Source: CADEDH01 sp047974625 (GTDB lineage Bacteria > Actinomycetota > Acidimicrobiia > Acidimicrobiales > SZUA-35). From it: a DNA stretch of 64,000 nucleotides. Location of the stretch: the NCBI GenBank assembly GCA_047974625.1, contig JBKECK010000078.1:1-64000 (forward strand), written 5' to 3'. The notes below the pieces were generated by a model. It made no database searches and had not been told where the DNA came from. It worked only from the letters and a program-made list of their open reading frames with translations. Shown piece after piece: positions 44,779 to 56,927 of the stretch; the stretch's first letter is position 1; each line of letters begins with the position of its first letter. The position numbers and the translations under genes are program-made.

Positions 44779-45534
44779 TCAGCCCTGATCGGAACCCAGA
44801 TCGGCGAACAGGGCGGCCGCCGCACCGGCCGGATCGTGGGCCAGGGTCACGGCCCGGCCGATGACCAACAGGTCGGCCCCCCAGGCGAGAGCCTCGGCGG
44901 GCGTGACCGCCCGGGGCTGGTCGTGCCGTTCGGCCCCGGCGGCCCGGATCCCGGGCACGATGCGCATCGTCCGGGGCGACATCTGGCGGACCGCTTCCAG
45001 GTCCGGACCGGAGCAGACGATCCCCTGACACCCCGCCTCGACGGCCAGGCGCAACCGGGCGGGAACGATGTGGGACGGGGCATCGGCGTCGCTGGTGAGC
45101 ACGGTGATGGCCACCGGCACCGGATCGGCCAGCCCGGCGTCCCGGGCCCCCTGCAGGAAGCCCTCCACCCCGGCGCTGAGCATGGCGGAACCCCCGCTGG
45201 CGTGCATGGTCAGGTAGGTGGCCCCGAGGGCCCCGGCCACGCTGGCCGCCTTGCGGACCGTGGTGGGGATGTCGTGCAGTTTGAGGTCGAGGAAGACGTC
45301 CAGGTCAGCGTCCAGCATGGCCCCCACCGCGTCGGGCCCCGCCGCGGTGAACAGCTCAAGGCCGACCTTGGCCACCCCGAACCAGGGCGACAGCTGGCGG
45401 GCCAGGCGGACCGCCTCGACCAGGTCGTCGACATCGAGGGCCAGCGCCATGCGCGACCGGAGTTCGTCAGGTAGCCCCTCGGCCGGGCTGCGCAGGCTCC
45501 CGGGGGTGGTGGTTGTCTCGGCCACGGTGTCCAT
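44779..45534 (-). CDS. pyrF: orotidine 5'-phosphate decarboxylase
   Basis: Last step of UMP synthesis. ALDVDDLVEAVRLARQL, the catalytic DLKLHDIPTTVRKA (Lys and Asp) near residue 85 and VIGRAVTLAHDPAGA (phosphate binding). 251 aa, of the short E. coli/Bacillus type rather than the longer mycobacterial type. ATG with GGAG overlapping closely upstream. 191 bases downstream of pyrD; that gap shows nothing recognisable. Confidence 0.96.
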   Translation of the reverse strand: MDTVAETTTTPGSLRSPAEGLPDELRSRMALALDVDDLVEAVRLARQLSPWFGVAKVGLELFTAAGPDAVGAMLDADLDVFLDLKLHDIPTTVRKAASVAGALGATYLTMHASGGSAMLSAGVEGFLQGARDAGLADPVPVAITVLTSDADAPSHIVPARLRLAVEAGCQGIVCSGPDLEAVRQMSPRTMRIVPGIRAAGAERHDQPRAVTPAEALAWGADLLVIGRAVTLAHDPAGAAAALFADLGSDQG

Positions 45535-45725
45535 CTCCTAGCTCAGCCTGGGCGGCTGCGGGTGTGCGTTGGGGTCCCCGGCCGGACCGACGGCGAGGCG
45601 AGGGCGGTCGGCAGGCCGGAGCCCGGCTCCGGTGGTTGCGACAGCCGCGTACGGCTGACTGATAGCTGACGAAAGGGTGGCGCGGCCCGATTCGGCCACG
45701 ACTCGGCTGGTGGTCCTCGCTCGCA

Positions 45726-46657
45726 TCAGTCCAGGTGGGCGGTACCGACCAGGTCGGCGAACCGGGCCACCCGGTGCTCTTCGCACCATTGTGCCAGGTC
45801 CGCGCCCAGCCGCTGGCAGACGCGGGGATCGGCCAGGGTGGCCGTTCCGATTTGTACCGCCGATGCCCCCACCCGGGCAAACTCGACCACGTCGGCGACC
45901 GTGGCGATCCCGCCCACCCCGATGACGGGGATGTCGGGGTGGGCGGCGTGCACGTCGGCCACGGCCCGGACGGCGAGCGGCCGGATGGCCGGACCCGACA
46001 CCCCACCGCGCCCCGCCCCCAGCACTGCCCGGCCGGACACCGGATCGACGCTGAGGCCAAAGAAGGTGTTGACCAGGGTGACGGCTTCGGCCCCGGCGTC
46101 GGCGGCGGCCCGGGCCACGTCGGTGAGAACCGGCCCGCCGTTGGGGCTGAGTTTGGCCCAGCGGGGCCGGCCGCAGCCCTCCGTGGCCGCGATAACGGCC
46201 CCGGTCCGCTCCGGGTCGTGGGAGAACAGGGCGTTTCCGGCCTCGGTGTTGGGGCACGAGATGTTGACCTCCACCGCCACCACCTCCGGTCCGGCGGCCG
46301 CCATCATGTCCGCCCCCCGCCGGTAGTCGTCGACGCGTCGGCCCCACAGCGACGCCACCACCCGGGCCCCGGTGGTCACCAGCTCCGGTAGTTCGTCGGC
46401 CAGCCACCGCTCCACCCCGGGTCCCTGCAGGCCGACGCTGTTGATCATCCCGGACGGGGTGGCGTGCACCCTGAGCGGCGGATTGCCCTCCCACGGGTAG
46501 GGGGCCAGGGACTTGACCACCAGGGCGCCGAGGCCGGCCAGGTCGACGTAGGCCCCCAGTTCGGCTCCGTGCCCGGCCGTACCGGCCGCGGTCATGATCG
46601 GCGACGGGAACCGCAGCGACCCGACCGGGGCCGTCAGATCAACGCTGGCCCGGTCGT

Positions 46658-46661
<4 letters not shown>
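45726..46661 (-). CDS. pyrD: dihydroorotate dehydrogenase, class 1B-like
   Basis: FMN flavoprotein that oxidises dihydroorotate. LRFPSPIMTAAGTAGHGAEL, VEVNISCPNTEAGNALF (catalytic Cys rather than Ser, marking class 1), WAKLSPNGG and GVGGIATVADVVEFA with GASAVQIGTA. 311 aa. GTG overlaps the carB stop (GTGA). Class 1B enzymes normally need the electron-transfer subunit PyrK; no pyrK is seen in the operon. Confidence 0.93.
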
Positions 46662-49941
<3,280 letters not shown>

Positions 49942-49942
<1 letters not shown>

Positions 49943-51045
49943 CAGCCGGCCTCCGCCATCAGCTGCTCGAAGCGGTCGAACAGGTAGGCGCTGTCGTGGG
50001 GGCCGGGGCTGGCCTCCGGATGGTGCTGGACGCTGAAGGCGGGGGCGTCGAGCACCCGCAGGCCTTCGCACACCCCGTCGTTCAGGTTCACGTGGGTCAC
50101 CTCCGCCCGGTCGGCGATCGACCCGGCGTCGACCGCGAAGTTGTGGTTCTGGCTGGTGATCTCGATCGCCCCGGTGGTCTCGTCCCGGACCGGGTGGTTG
50201 GCTCCGTGGTGACCGAACGGCAGTTTGACGATGGTGCCCCCAATGGCCAGGGACAGGATCTGATGGCCGAGGCAGATCCCGAACACCGGGACCCGGCCGA
50301 TCAGCTCCCCGACCGCGTCCACCGCGTAGCCCACCTCACCCGGGTCGCCGGGCCCGTTCGACAGGAACACCCCGTCGGGCTCCCGGGCCAGCACCTCGGC
50401 GGCCGGCGTGGCCGCCGGGACGACCTCGACCGTGCCCAGCCGGGCCAGCTGCTCCACGATGCTCGTCTTGATCCCGAAGTCGTAGGCCACAATCCGGCGA
50501 CCGCCGGAGCCGACGGTGTAGGGCTGCCGGGTGGTGACCTCGGCCACGAGGTCGATGCCGGCCGTGCCCGGTTCGCTGGCCGCGGCCCGCCTCAGGGTGT
50601 CGAGGTCGACCGAGCCGGGGCCGGCGACGGGACCGAACGCCCCGGGCATGGCCCCCCCGGCCCGGATGAGCCGGGTCAGGCGCCGGGTATCCACTCCGGC
50701 GATCCCGGCCAGGCGGCGGGCCTGGAGGAAGGCTTCCAGGTCGGTGTCGGACCTCCAGCTCGAACGGCGGCGGGCCAGTTGCCGCACGATCACGCCGCGG
50801 GCCGCCGGCCGTTCGGACTCGTCGTCGGCCCCGCTCACCCCGTAGTTGCCGATGTGGGGGTAGGTGAAGGTGATGATCTGGCCGGCGTAGGACGGGTCGG
50901 TCAGCACCTCCTGGTAGCCGGTGAGCCCGGTGTTGAACACCACCTCTCCGGAGGCCACGCCCCCGATCGGGTGGTGACCGATGTGCTCGCCTTCGAACTC
51001 CGAGCCGTCGGCCAGTACGAGGGCCGCAGCCGTGACGTGCTTCAC
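49942..51045 (-). CDS. carA: carbamoyl-phosphate synthase small subunit
   Basis: Glutamine amidotransferase subunit that feeds ammonia to CarB. N-terminal domain with GEVVFNTGLTGYQEVLTDPS; class I amidotransferase triad in VFGICLGHQIL (Cys), and VQHHPEASPGP (His, Glu). 367 aa. ATG 51045; 70 bases after the pyrC' stop. Regulation is expected with the pyr operon; no ARG box is visible. Confidence 0.98.
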
Positions 51046-51115
51046 CGATGTGTCTCCTGACTGTGAACGATGGGACTGGGGATGAACGGTGGATCCGTGG
51101 CGGCCGGGAGGCCGG

Positions 51116-52435
51116 TCATCGGGTCGCCCGGTGGTCGACGACCACCGGCTCCCCCCGGTAGACGGTGTGCCGGGCCCAGCCCCGCAGCTCCCGTCCGGCG
51201 AAGATGCTGTTCGTCGACCGGCTCGCCCCCCGGGCGGGGTCGCAGCGCCAGCGGTGGTCGGGGTCGATCACGACCAGGTTGGCGGCCCGGCCGGGGGCCA
51301 CGGGGCCACCGTGCTCGTCGACCAGTCCGGCGATGACGGCCGGGCGCCACGACAGGGCGGCCAAGGCCTGTTCCGGGGTGAGGCCGGCCTCGCCGAGCAC
51401 CACCGCCAACGCCGTCTCCAACCCGATCGTCCCGAACGGGGCCTGGTCGAACGGCCGGTCCGTCAGGTCCGGGGACTGGGGACCGTGATCGGTGGCCACG
51501 GCGTCGACGGTGCCGTCGGCCACCGCGGCCCGGACGGCCTCGACGTCGGCGGCGGGCCGGAGCGGGGGCGACACCTTGGTGGCGGTGTCGTAGCCGGCAC
51601 AGGCCTCGTCGGTGAGGACCAGGTGGTGGGGGGTGGTCTCGGCCGTCACCGCGACGCCCGCCGCCTTGGCCCGCCGGATGAGGTCGACCGAGAGGGCCGT
51701 CGACACCCCCTGGAGGTGGACCCGGGCCCCGGTCAGACCGGCCAGGGCGATGTCGCGGCCCACGGCCAGCTCCTCGGCCTCGGCCGGCTGCCCGGCCAGG
51801 CCGAGGCGGGACGAGACCGCACCCTCGTGCACCACACCCCCGGCGGCCAGGGCCTCGACCAGGCACGGCTGGGCCGCCACCAGCGGGACCCCGCGGACCG
51901 CCGCCACCCCGGCCAGGTAGTCGAGGGCCCGACGGGCCACCGCCGGGTCCTGGACGGCCCGCCCGGCGTCACTGAACACGGTCACCCCGAGATCGGCCAG
52001 CTCGGCCATGGGGGCCAGGGCGGCACCGGCCCGGCCCACAGTGAGCGCGGCAGCCGGGTGAACCCGGCACAGGGCCCCCTTGGCCAAGGCCAGGACCTCG
52101 CTGACCACGGCGGCGTGATCGACCGGCGGGTCGGTGTCGGCCATGGCCACCACCGCCGTGTACCCGCCGAGCGCGGCGGCCCGTGACCCCGTCTCGATGG
52201 TCTCCACGGCCTCCCGGCCGGGTTGGCGCAGATGAGCGTGCAGGTCGACCAGGCCGGAGGCCACCAGGCAACCGGCCGCGTCGAGGGTCCGGTCACCGGT
52301 CAGGTCCGGGCCGACGGCGACGATCAGGCCGGTGATGTCGTCGACGGCCACGTCCACCTCGTGGCGGGTGGCCCGATGGGGGCCGACCGGGTCCGGGCCG
52401 AGCACGGTGCCACCGGTGATCACCGTGACCGTCAC
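51116..52435 (-). CDS. pyrC: dihydroorotase-like protein, probably inactive (PyrC')
   Basis: Amidohydrolase of the type I dihydroorotase family, in the usual pyrC position. The first metal site DLHAHLRQPG and the carbamylation-region FSDAG are kept. But where active enzymes have a His in the AQHAEE-type segment this has AAQPCLVEAL; the VHICH-type His before A/V-S is Gly (VHLQGVST); and TDHAPH is TDHGPQ. Three catalytic or metal residues are thus gone, as in non-catalytic PyrC' partners of aspartate transcarbamoylase. 439 aa. GTG 52435 overlaps the pyrB stop (GTGA); GTG 52441 is an alternative. Confidence 0.9.
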   Translation of the reverse strand: MTVTVITGGTVLGPDPVGPHRATRHEVDVAVDDITGLIVAVGPDLTGDRTLDAAGCLVASGLVDLHAHLRQPGREAVETIETGSRAAALGGYTAVVAMADTDPPVDHAAVVSEVLALAKGALCRVHPAAALTVGRAGAALAPMAELADLGVTVFSDAGRAVQDPAVARRALDYLAGVAAVRGVPLVAAQPCLVEALAAGGVVHEGAVSSRLGLAGQPAEAEELAVGRDIALAGLTGARVHLQGVSTALSVDLIRRAKAAGVAVTAETTPHHLVLTDEACAGYDTATKVSPPLRPAADVEAVRAAVADGTVDAVATDHGPQSPDLTDRPFDQAPFGTIGLETALAVVLGEAGLTPEQALAALSWRPAVIAGLVDEHGGPVAPGRAANLVVIDPDHRWRCDPARGASRSTNSIFAGRELRGWARHTVYRGEPVVVDHRATR

Positions 52436-53472
52436 GCCCACGCCCCCGCGGCATCGTCCCGGACCGGTTCGGTGCCGAGCCCGGAGCCGTCGTCGGGAAC
52501 CAGCGCCGGGTCGGGCGGCGAGGCGACGGCCACCGGTTCGTCCGGTGACCCCGGCCCGCTGAACCGGCCCGGCCCGAGGAGCAGGTACAGGACCGCCATC
52601 CGCACCGCCACCCCGTTGGCCACCTGCTCGAGCACGGCCACCCGGCCGTCGTCGAGGACCTCCGGGTCGATCTCGACCCCCCGGTTCATCGGCCCCGGAT
52701 GCATGATCAACCCGTCGGACCGGAGCCGGGCTGCCCTCTGTCGGGTCAGGCCGTAGCGGGCCCGGTACTCCCGGTCGCTGGGCAGCAGGGCCGGCTCCAG
52801 GCGTTCGTTCTGGATCCGGAGCAGGTAGGCAACGTCAAGGTCGTCGATGACGTCGTCCAGGTCGGCGGCCACCGTCACCGGCCAGCCGTCGAGGCTGGGT
52901 GGGAGCAGGGTGGGTGGCCCCACCAACACCACCTCGGCCCCGAGGGTGGCGAAGGCGAACACGTTGGAGCGGGCCACTCGGGAATGGGCGATGTCGCCGA
53001 CGATGGCGATCCTCCGCCCGGTCAGGGACCCGAGTCGCCGCCGGATGGTGAAGGCGTCGAGCAGGCCCTGGGTGGGGTGCTGGTGCCAGCCGTCACCGGC
53101 GTTGATCACCGAGGCGTCGGTCCAGCCCGCCACCTGCCGGGGCACCCCCGAACTGGCGTGGCGGACCACCAGGGCGTCGATCCCCATGGCCGAGATGGTC
53201 TCCACCGTGTCCCGCAGGGACTCGCCCTTCTTCAGCGAAGAGCTCCCGGCGGCGAAGTTGACCACGTCGGCCGACAGGCGTCGGGCGGCCAGGTCGAAAC
53301 TGACCCGGGTGCGGGTGGAGTCCTCGAAGAAGGCCAGCACGATCGTCGAGCCGCGCAGGGCCGGGACCTTGCGGATGGTGCGCTGCTGGACCTCGTGGAA
53401 CCGGTCGGCCAATTCGAGCAGATCGGTGAGCGTGCCCGCGTCGAGGTCCTCGGTGGACAGCAGGTGCTTCAC
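52432..53472 (-). CDS. pyrB: aspartate carbamoyltransferase catalytic subunit
   Basis: Condenses carbamoyl phosphate and aspartate. AFFEDSTRTRVSFDLAARRL (carbamoyl-phosphate loop), SLKKGESLRDT (Lys from the neighbouring chain), HQHPTQGLLD and MHPGPMNRGVE. 346 aa: about 35 residues longer than usual, with an extra proline/acid-rich C-terminal tail. No pyrI is present. GTG overlaps the pyrR stop. The tail and the neighbouring PyrC'-like gene suggest a PyrB-PyrC' complex (inference). Confidence 0.96.
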   Translation of the reverse strand: MKHLLSTEDLDAGTLTDLLELADRFHEVQQRTIRKVPALRGSTIVLAFFEDSTRTRVSFDLAARRLSADVVNFAAGSSSLKKGESLRDTVETISAMGIDALVVRHASSGVPRQVAGWTDASVINAGDGWHQHPTQGLLDAFTIRRRLGSLTGRRIAIVGDIAHSRVARSNVFAFATLGAEVVLVGPPTLLPPSLDGWPVTVAADLDDVIDDLDVAYLLRIQNERLEPALLPSDREYRARYGLTRQRAARLRSDGLIMHPGPMNRGVEIDPEVLDDGRVAVLEQVANGVAVRMAVLYLLLGPGRFSGPGSPDEPVAVASPPDPALVPDDGSGLGTEPVRDDAAGAWA

Positions 53473-54035
53473 CGGGTCACCTCGCCCAGCTCGACCCCGT
53501 CGAGGGTGGCGTTGACCGCCTCGTCCCGCCGGGTGGGGAGGTTCTTGCCCACATAGTCGGGGCGGATCGGCAGCTCCCGGTGGCCCCGGTCGACCATGAC
53601 GGCGAGCTGGATGGCCCGGGGCCGGCCCTGGTCGATCAAGGCGTCGAGGGCGGCCCGGATGGTGCGCCCGGTGAACAGGACGTCGTCGACCAGAACCACC
53701 ACCCGGCGGTTGATGTCGAAATCGACGTCGGTGGCCGCCTCGGGCAGGACCGGCCGGAGGCTGATGTCGTCCCGGTAGAAGGCCACGTCGAGCCGACCGA
53801 GGGGCACCGTGACCCCCTCAATGGTGAACAGGGCCTCGGCCAGTGCCTCGGCGAAGGGAACCCCGCCGGTCTGGAGCCCGATGATGACCACATCGTCGAG
53901 ACCGGAGTTGCGTTCGATGACCTCGTGGGCCATCCGCCGCACGGCCCGGGAGACACTGGTGGCGTCGAGCACGGTGTTGCGGGGCACAAAAACGCCCCCG
54001 AACGGGGGCGTGCGTCGACGTTCGCGTTCGGCCAT
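53469..54035 (-). CDS. pyrR: pyrimidine operon regulator PyrR
   Basis: UMP-responsive RNA-binding regulator, often with weak uracil phosphoribosyltransferase activity. AVRRMAHEVIERNSGLDDVV, DVAFYRDDIS, the PRPP loop VVLVDDVLFTGRTIRAALD and VDRGHRELPIRPDYVGKNLP. 188 aa from ATG 54035, which has AAGGAG six bases upstream. A terminator-like hairpin covers codons 9-15, and the homologous core begins only after it, so a second start at GTG 53987 (172 aa) is conceivable. Heads the pyr operon. Confidence 0.95.
   Translation of the reverse strand: MAERERRRTPPFGGVFVPRNTVLDATSVSRAVRRMAHEVIERNSGLDDVVIIGLQTGGVPFAEALAEALFTIEGVTVPLGRLDVAFYRDDISLRPVLPEAATDVDFDINRRVVVLVDDVLFTGRTIRAALDALIDQGRPRAIQLAVMVDRGHRELPIRPDYVGKNLPTRRDEAVNATLDGVELGEVTR
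53988..54011 (-). promoter_or_regulatory. terminator-like hairpin inside 5' end of pyrR
   Basis: On the minus strand ACGCCCCC-GTTC-GGGGGCGT (54011-53992), an 8-bp perfect stem with a 4-base loop, runs straight into TTTTTG (five Ts, 53992-53988). This is the pattern of an intrinsic terminator, rare in this GC-rich window, placed 24 bases into the pyrR frame and just before an in-frame GTG. It may be an attenuator or a hairpin that hides the G-rich region before that GTG. Confidence 0.65.
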
Positions 54036-54094
54036 CGGCTACTCCTTCCGTGCCGGCCTCGCGGGACCGGCTTCACGGATCGAGATCGGCCCCG

Positions 54095-54100
54095 AGCGTA
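54095..54100 (-). promoter_or_regulatory. candidate pyr operon -10 element
   Basis: TACGCT on the minus strand about 60 bases before the pyrR ATG. It matches TANNNT; no -35 was recognised. Confidence 0.3.
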
Positions 54101-54140
54101 GCGCCCCGGACCGCCCGGACCATCCCGCCACCCGACCCGG

Positions 54141-54274
54141 ACGCGGTACCGCCGGCCGCCCGGAGAACCCCGGACGCAGTACCGCCGGCCGCCCGGAGAA
54201 CCCCGGGGCGCAGTACCGCCGGCCGCCCGGAGAACCCCGGGGCGCAGTACCGCCGGCCGCCCAGGGAACCCCGG
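54141..54274. repeat. four tandem 33-34-bp repeats upstream of pyrR
   Basis: Units begin at 54141, 54174, 54208 and 54242 with the core CAGTACCGCCGGCCGCCCGG followed by AGAACCCCGG. The last copy is slightly changed. They fill the space between the pyrR promoter region and the stop of the enoyl-CoA hydratase gene. Confidence 0.92.
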
Positions 54275-54283
54275 ACGGGCCGG

Positions 54284-55126
54284 CTACTGGCCGGTGAAGA
54301 CCGGGTCGCGCTTCTCGACGAACGCGGCGGCCGCTTCCCGGTGGTCGGCCGTGCTCATGCTGCGGACCATGGCCGGGGCCTCGGCGTCGAGGGCGGCGGC
54401 GAGATCCACGTCGGCGGCCCGGTTGATGTTCTCCTTGACATACCGCAGGGCGATCGGGGGTCGGGCCGCCAGGCGCCGGCAGTAGTCGAGGGCGGCCTTG
54501 TCGAAACCGTCGTCGTCGAACACCTGGTTGACCAGCCCGAGGTCGGCCGCCTCCTCCGCATCCAGGCGGGGCGAGAAGAAGTACAGCTCCTTGGCCTTGG
54601 CCTCACCGACCAGGCGGGCCAGGAACCAGCTGCCGCCGAAGTCGCCGGAGGCCCCCACCCCGGTGAACGCGGTGACCAGCACGGCCCGCCGGGCGGCCAC
54701 CCGGAGATCGGCGGCCAGGGCGATCGACAGGCCCGCCCCGGCGGCCGGGCCGGGCAGGGCCGCCACCACCGGCTGGGGGAGCTGCCGCAGGGCGAGGGAG
54801 ATCTGGCGCTGCCGGTACCGGAGGTCGGCCACCCGGTTCTCCGGGTTGGACGGACCCGACGGGGCGTCCTGGTTCCGTTCGTTCATGTTCTTCACGTCAC
54901 CGCCAGCCGAGAAGGCACCCCCCTCACCGGTCACCATGACCACCCGGATCTCCGGATCGTCGGCGATAGCGGGCAGGGCCGTGGCGAAACCGGTGTACAC
55001 CCCGGGGGACAGGGCGGTGCGGCGTTCGGGCCGGTTGAAGCTCAGGACGGCGACATGGCCGTCAATCCGGCCGACGAGATCGTCGGTGCCCGTGGCGAGG
55101 GGTCGGGGGTCAGCAGTACCGGTCAT
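54284..55126 (-). CDS. enoyl-CoA hydratase/isomerase family protein
   Basis: Crotonase-fold enzyme acting on a CoA thioester, substrate unknown. Oxyanion-hole segments GGAFSAGGDVKNM and LPGPAAGAGLSIALAADL are present. The two glutamates of classical hydratases are not at their usual places (FTGVGASGDFGGSWFL), so it may be an isomerase or another crotonase activity. 280 aa from ATG 55126; a GTG six bases earlier is possible. It sits between the secreted CAP gene and pyrR, with no evident link to pyrimidines. Confidence 0.85.
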   Translation of the reverse strand: MTGTADPRPLATGTDDLVGRIDGHVAVLSFNRPERRTALSPGVYTGFATALPAIADDPEIRVVMVTGEGGAFSAGGDVKNMNERNQDAPSGPSNPENRVADLRYRQRQISLALRQLPQPVVAALPGPAAGAGLSIALAADLRVAARRAVLVTAFTGVGASGDFGGSWFLARLVGEAKAKELYFFSPRLDAEEAADLGLVNQVFDDDGFDKAALDYCRRLAARPPIALRYVKENINRAADVDLAAALDAEAPAMVRSMSTADHREAAAAFVEKRDPVFTGQ

Positions 55127-55172
55127 GGCCACATGCTGTCACGGGACCCGGCCGGCGGGCCAGGACGGTGGG

Positions 55173-56438
55173 TCAGGAACCGGCGCGGGCCACCCTGGCC
55201 AGCACCACCGCGGGCTCCCCGGGGGGTGGCACCGGGGTGGCGCCGAGCACGGTGATCCGGTAGGCGTAGCCGGCCCGGACCGGGTCGGCCATCGAACCGT
55301 CGGACCCGAGGCCGCCCACCACGACCAGGTAGGTGGTGTCCCGCTCCGGGTCCGGACCGAGACCGGTGGAGAAGTCGGGCTCCCACACCACGGTGGGCAG
55401 GGGGACGTGGCCAGGGGCACCGACCCGGTCGACGACGGCGACCGGCACCGGCACCGGACCCCCGCCGTCGTAGCGGTACATGGACACCTGGGCGCCGGCC
55501 ATGTCCACCCCGGCCCGGGTGAACGACCACCGGGGGTGCACCAGGGGAGCCGGCACGTAGCCCCGGGGCGGCCAGGCCACGAACCGGTCCGCCTCCCGCA
55601 TGGGACTGGCGCCGGCGCCGACCGAATCGGCGAAGACCTCGTCGTCGAAGACCCACAGGGCGTTGGCCGACGACGCCGTGGCACTGTCGTCCACGTCGCC
55701 GACCCCCATGGTCCGGGTGGGGGGATGCAGGATCGTGACCCGGTGCCCGACGTCGGTGTTGTGGTCGCCGGGATCCTCGACATAGCCGTCGACAGCGTCA
55801 GGACCGGTGCGGCCCAGATACAGGTTGGAGTTGGCGGCCCCGCTGATTCCCTCCGGGGAGGCACAGGCGAAGTCCCCACCGGGGTCGTGGCTGAGCAGGC
55901 CCTCGGCGCTCATCATCAGGGCCGTCTGCTGGGCCCAGGCCGACAGCTCGGGGTTCTCGACGACCGAGGCCTCGACCCCGGCCATGGCCCGGTAGTAGTT
56001 GACCCGCTCGATGGTGGCCTGGTGGGACGCGGCCGAGCTGACCCCGGCCCGGCACGACGCCTGGTCCCCCGCCCACTCGAGCGGTGGGTCGGGTCGCGAG
56101 AACGCGGCCTGGTAGGCGGCCACCACCGCCTCCCGATCGGCCGTGTCGAACCATCCGGCCCCCACCAGCGGCGGGCTGGAAGCCGCCTCCGGTGATCCGG
56201 GCGCCCCCGACCCGGGCCCGATCAGCGCCGCGGCACCGACCGCCTCGTCGGGACGGGCGCCGCCGACCACCGTGACCACGGCCAGGGCCAGGGCGGCCGA
56301 CATCGACAGCAACCTCAGGCCACGCCGGGCCGAACCTGACCGGGGGCAGTACTGATCGCCGGCGCCGACCTCCGGACGGGACGGGCCGGTGGGTGCAGGG
56401 CCGGCGACGAGCCGGCCGGTGAGGGAGAGGCGAACCAT
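55173..56438 (-). CDS. secreted CAP (SCP/PR-1) domain protein
   Basis: Probably exported protein of unknown function. A basic N-terminus precedes a hydrophobic segment near residues 43-60 (LLSMSAALALAVVTVVGG) that looks like a signal peptide or anchor. Residues 135-250 resemble a CAP domain: IERVNYYRAMAGVEASVVEN, LSAWAQQTALMMSAEGLLSH and GVGDVDDS. The C-terminal 150 residues resemble beta-rich extracellular domains with no clear family. 421 aa. Start uncertain: a start nearer the hydrophobic segment would give a shorter signal peptide. Downstream of nusB by 81 bases. Confidence 0.78.
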   Translation of the reverse strand: MVRLSLTGRLVAGPAPTGPSRPEVGAGDQYCPRSGSARRGLRLLSMSAALALAVVTVVGGARPDEAVGAAALIGPGSGAPGSPEAASSPPLVGAGWFDTADREAVVAAYQAAFSRPDPPLEWAGDQASCRAGVSSAASHQATIERVNYYRAMAGVEASVVENPELSAWAQQTALMMSAEGLLSHDPGGDFACASPEGISGAANSNLYLGRTGPDAVDGYVEDPGDHNTDVGHRVTILHPPTRTMGVGDVDDSATASSANALWVFDDEVFADSVGAGASPMREADRFVAWPPRGYVPAPLVHPRWSFTRAGVDMAGAQVSMYRYDGGGPVPVPVAVVDRVGAPGHVPLPTVVWEPDFSTGLGPDPERDTTYLVVVGGLGSDGSMADPVRAGYAYRITVLGATPVPPPGEPAVVLARVARAGS

Positions 56439-56519
56439 CGCCGCTCCATCGGCGGTAACGGCGGCCCGATGACTGCTCGGGCCGGGTCATCCGACCCAGC
56501 CACCAGCCGGAAGGCCGGT

Positions 56520-56927
56520 TCAGGGGCGCACCTTGCGGGCGATGGCGGCCAGCACCCCGTTGACGAAGCGGCTGGACTCGTCGGTCGAGAACCGTCCGGC
56601 CAGGTCGACGGCCTCGGCCAGAATCACCCCGGTCGGGGTGTCGGTGGTGAGCATCTCGGCCACCGCGAGGCGCATGACCACCCGGTCCATGGTCGGCATC
56701 CGCTCCAGGGTCCACCCGGCAGCGTGGTCACCCACCAGGGCGTCGGCCTCGTCACGCCGGTCCTCACCGGCGCGGAGCAGTTCCACGGTGAACTCGGCCG
56801 GGACCAGGGGCAGACCCCGGACCAGGTCGTCCACGGCCAGCGAGCGCATCTCGGCCTCGTAGGCCAATTCGACGGCACGTTCCCGGGCTTCCCGCCGGCG
56901 CCCGGGGCCGTCGTTGCGACCGGTCAC
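56520..56927 (-). CDS. nusB: transcription antitermination factor NusB
   Basis: All-helical RNA-binding protein that, with S10, binds boxA in rRNA leaders. RREARERAVELAYEAEM at the N-terminus, GWTLERMPTMDRVVMRLAVA and FVNGVLAAIARKV at the end. 135 aa, usual. GTG overlaps the efp stop (GTGA). A boxA-like site lies upstream of the 16S gene in this window. Confidence 0.95.
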   Translation of the reverse strand: MTGRNDGPGRRREARERAVELAYEAEMRSLAVDDLVRGLPLVPAEFTVELLRAGEDRRDEADALVGDHAAGWTLERMPTMDRVVMRLAVAEMLTTDTPTGVILAEAVDLAGRFSTDESSRFVNGVLAAIARKVRP

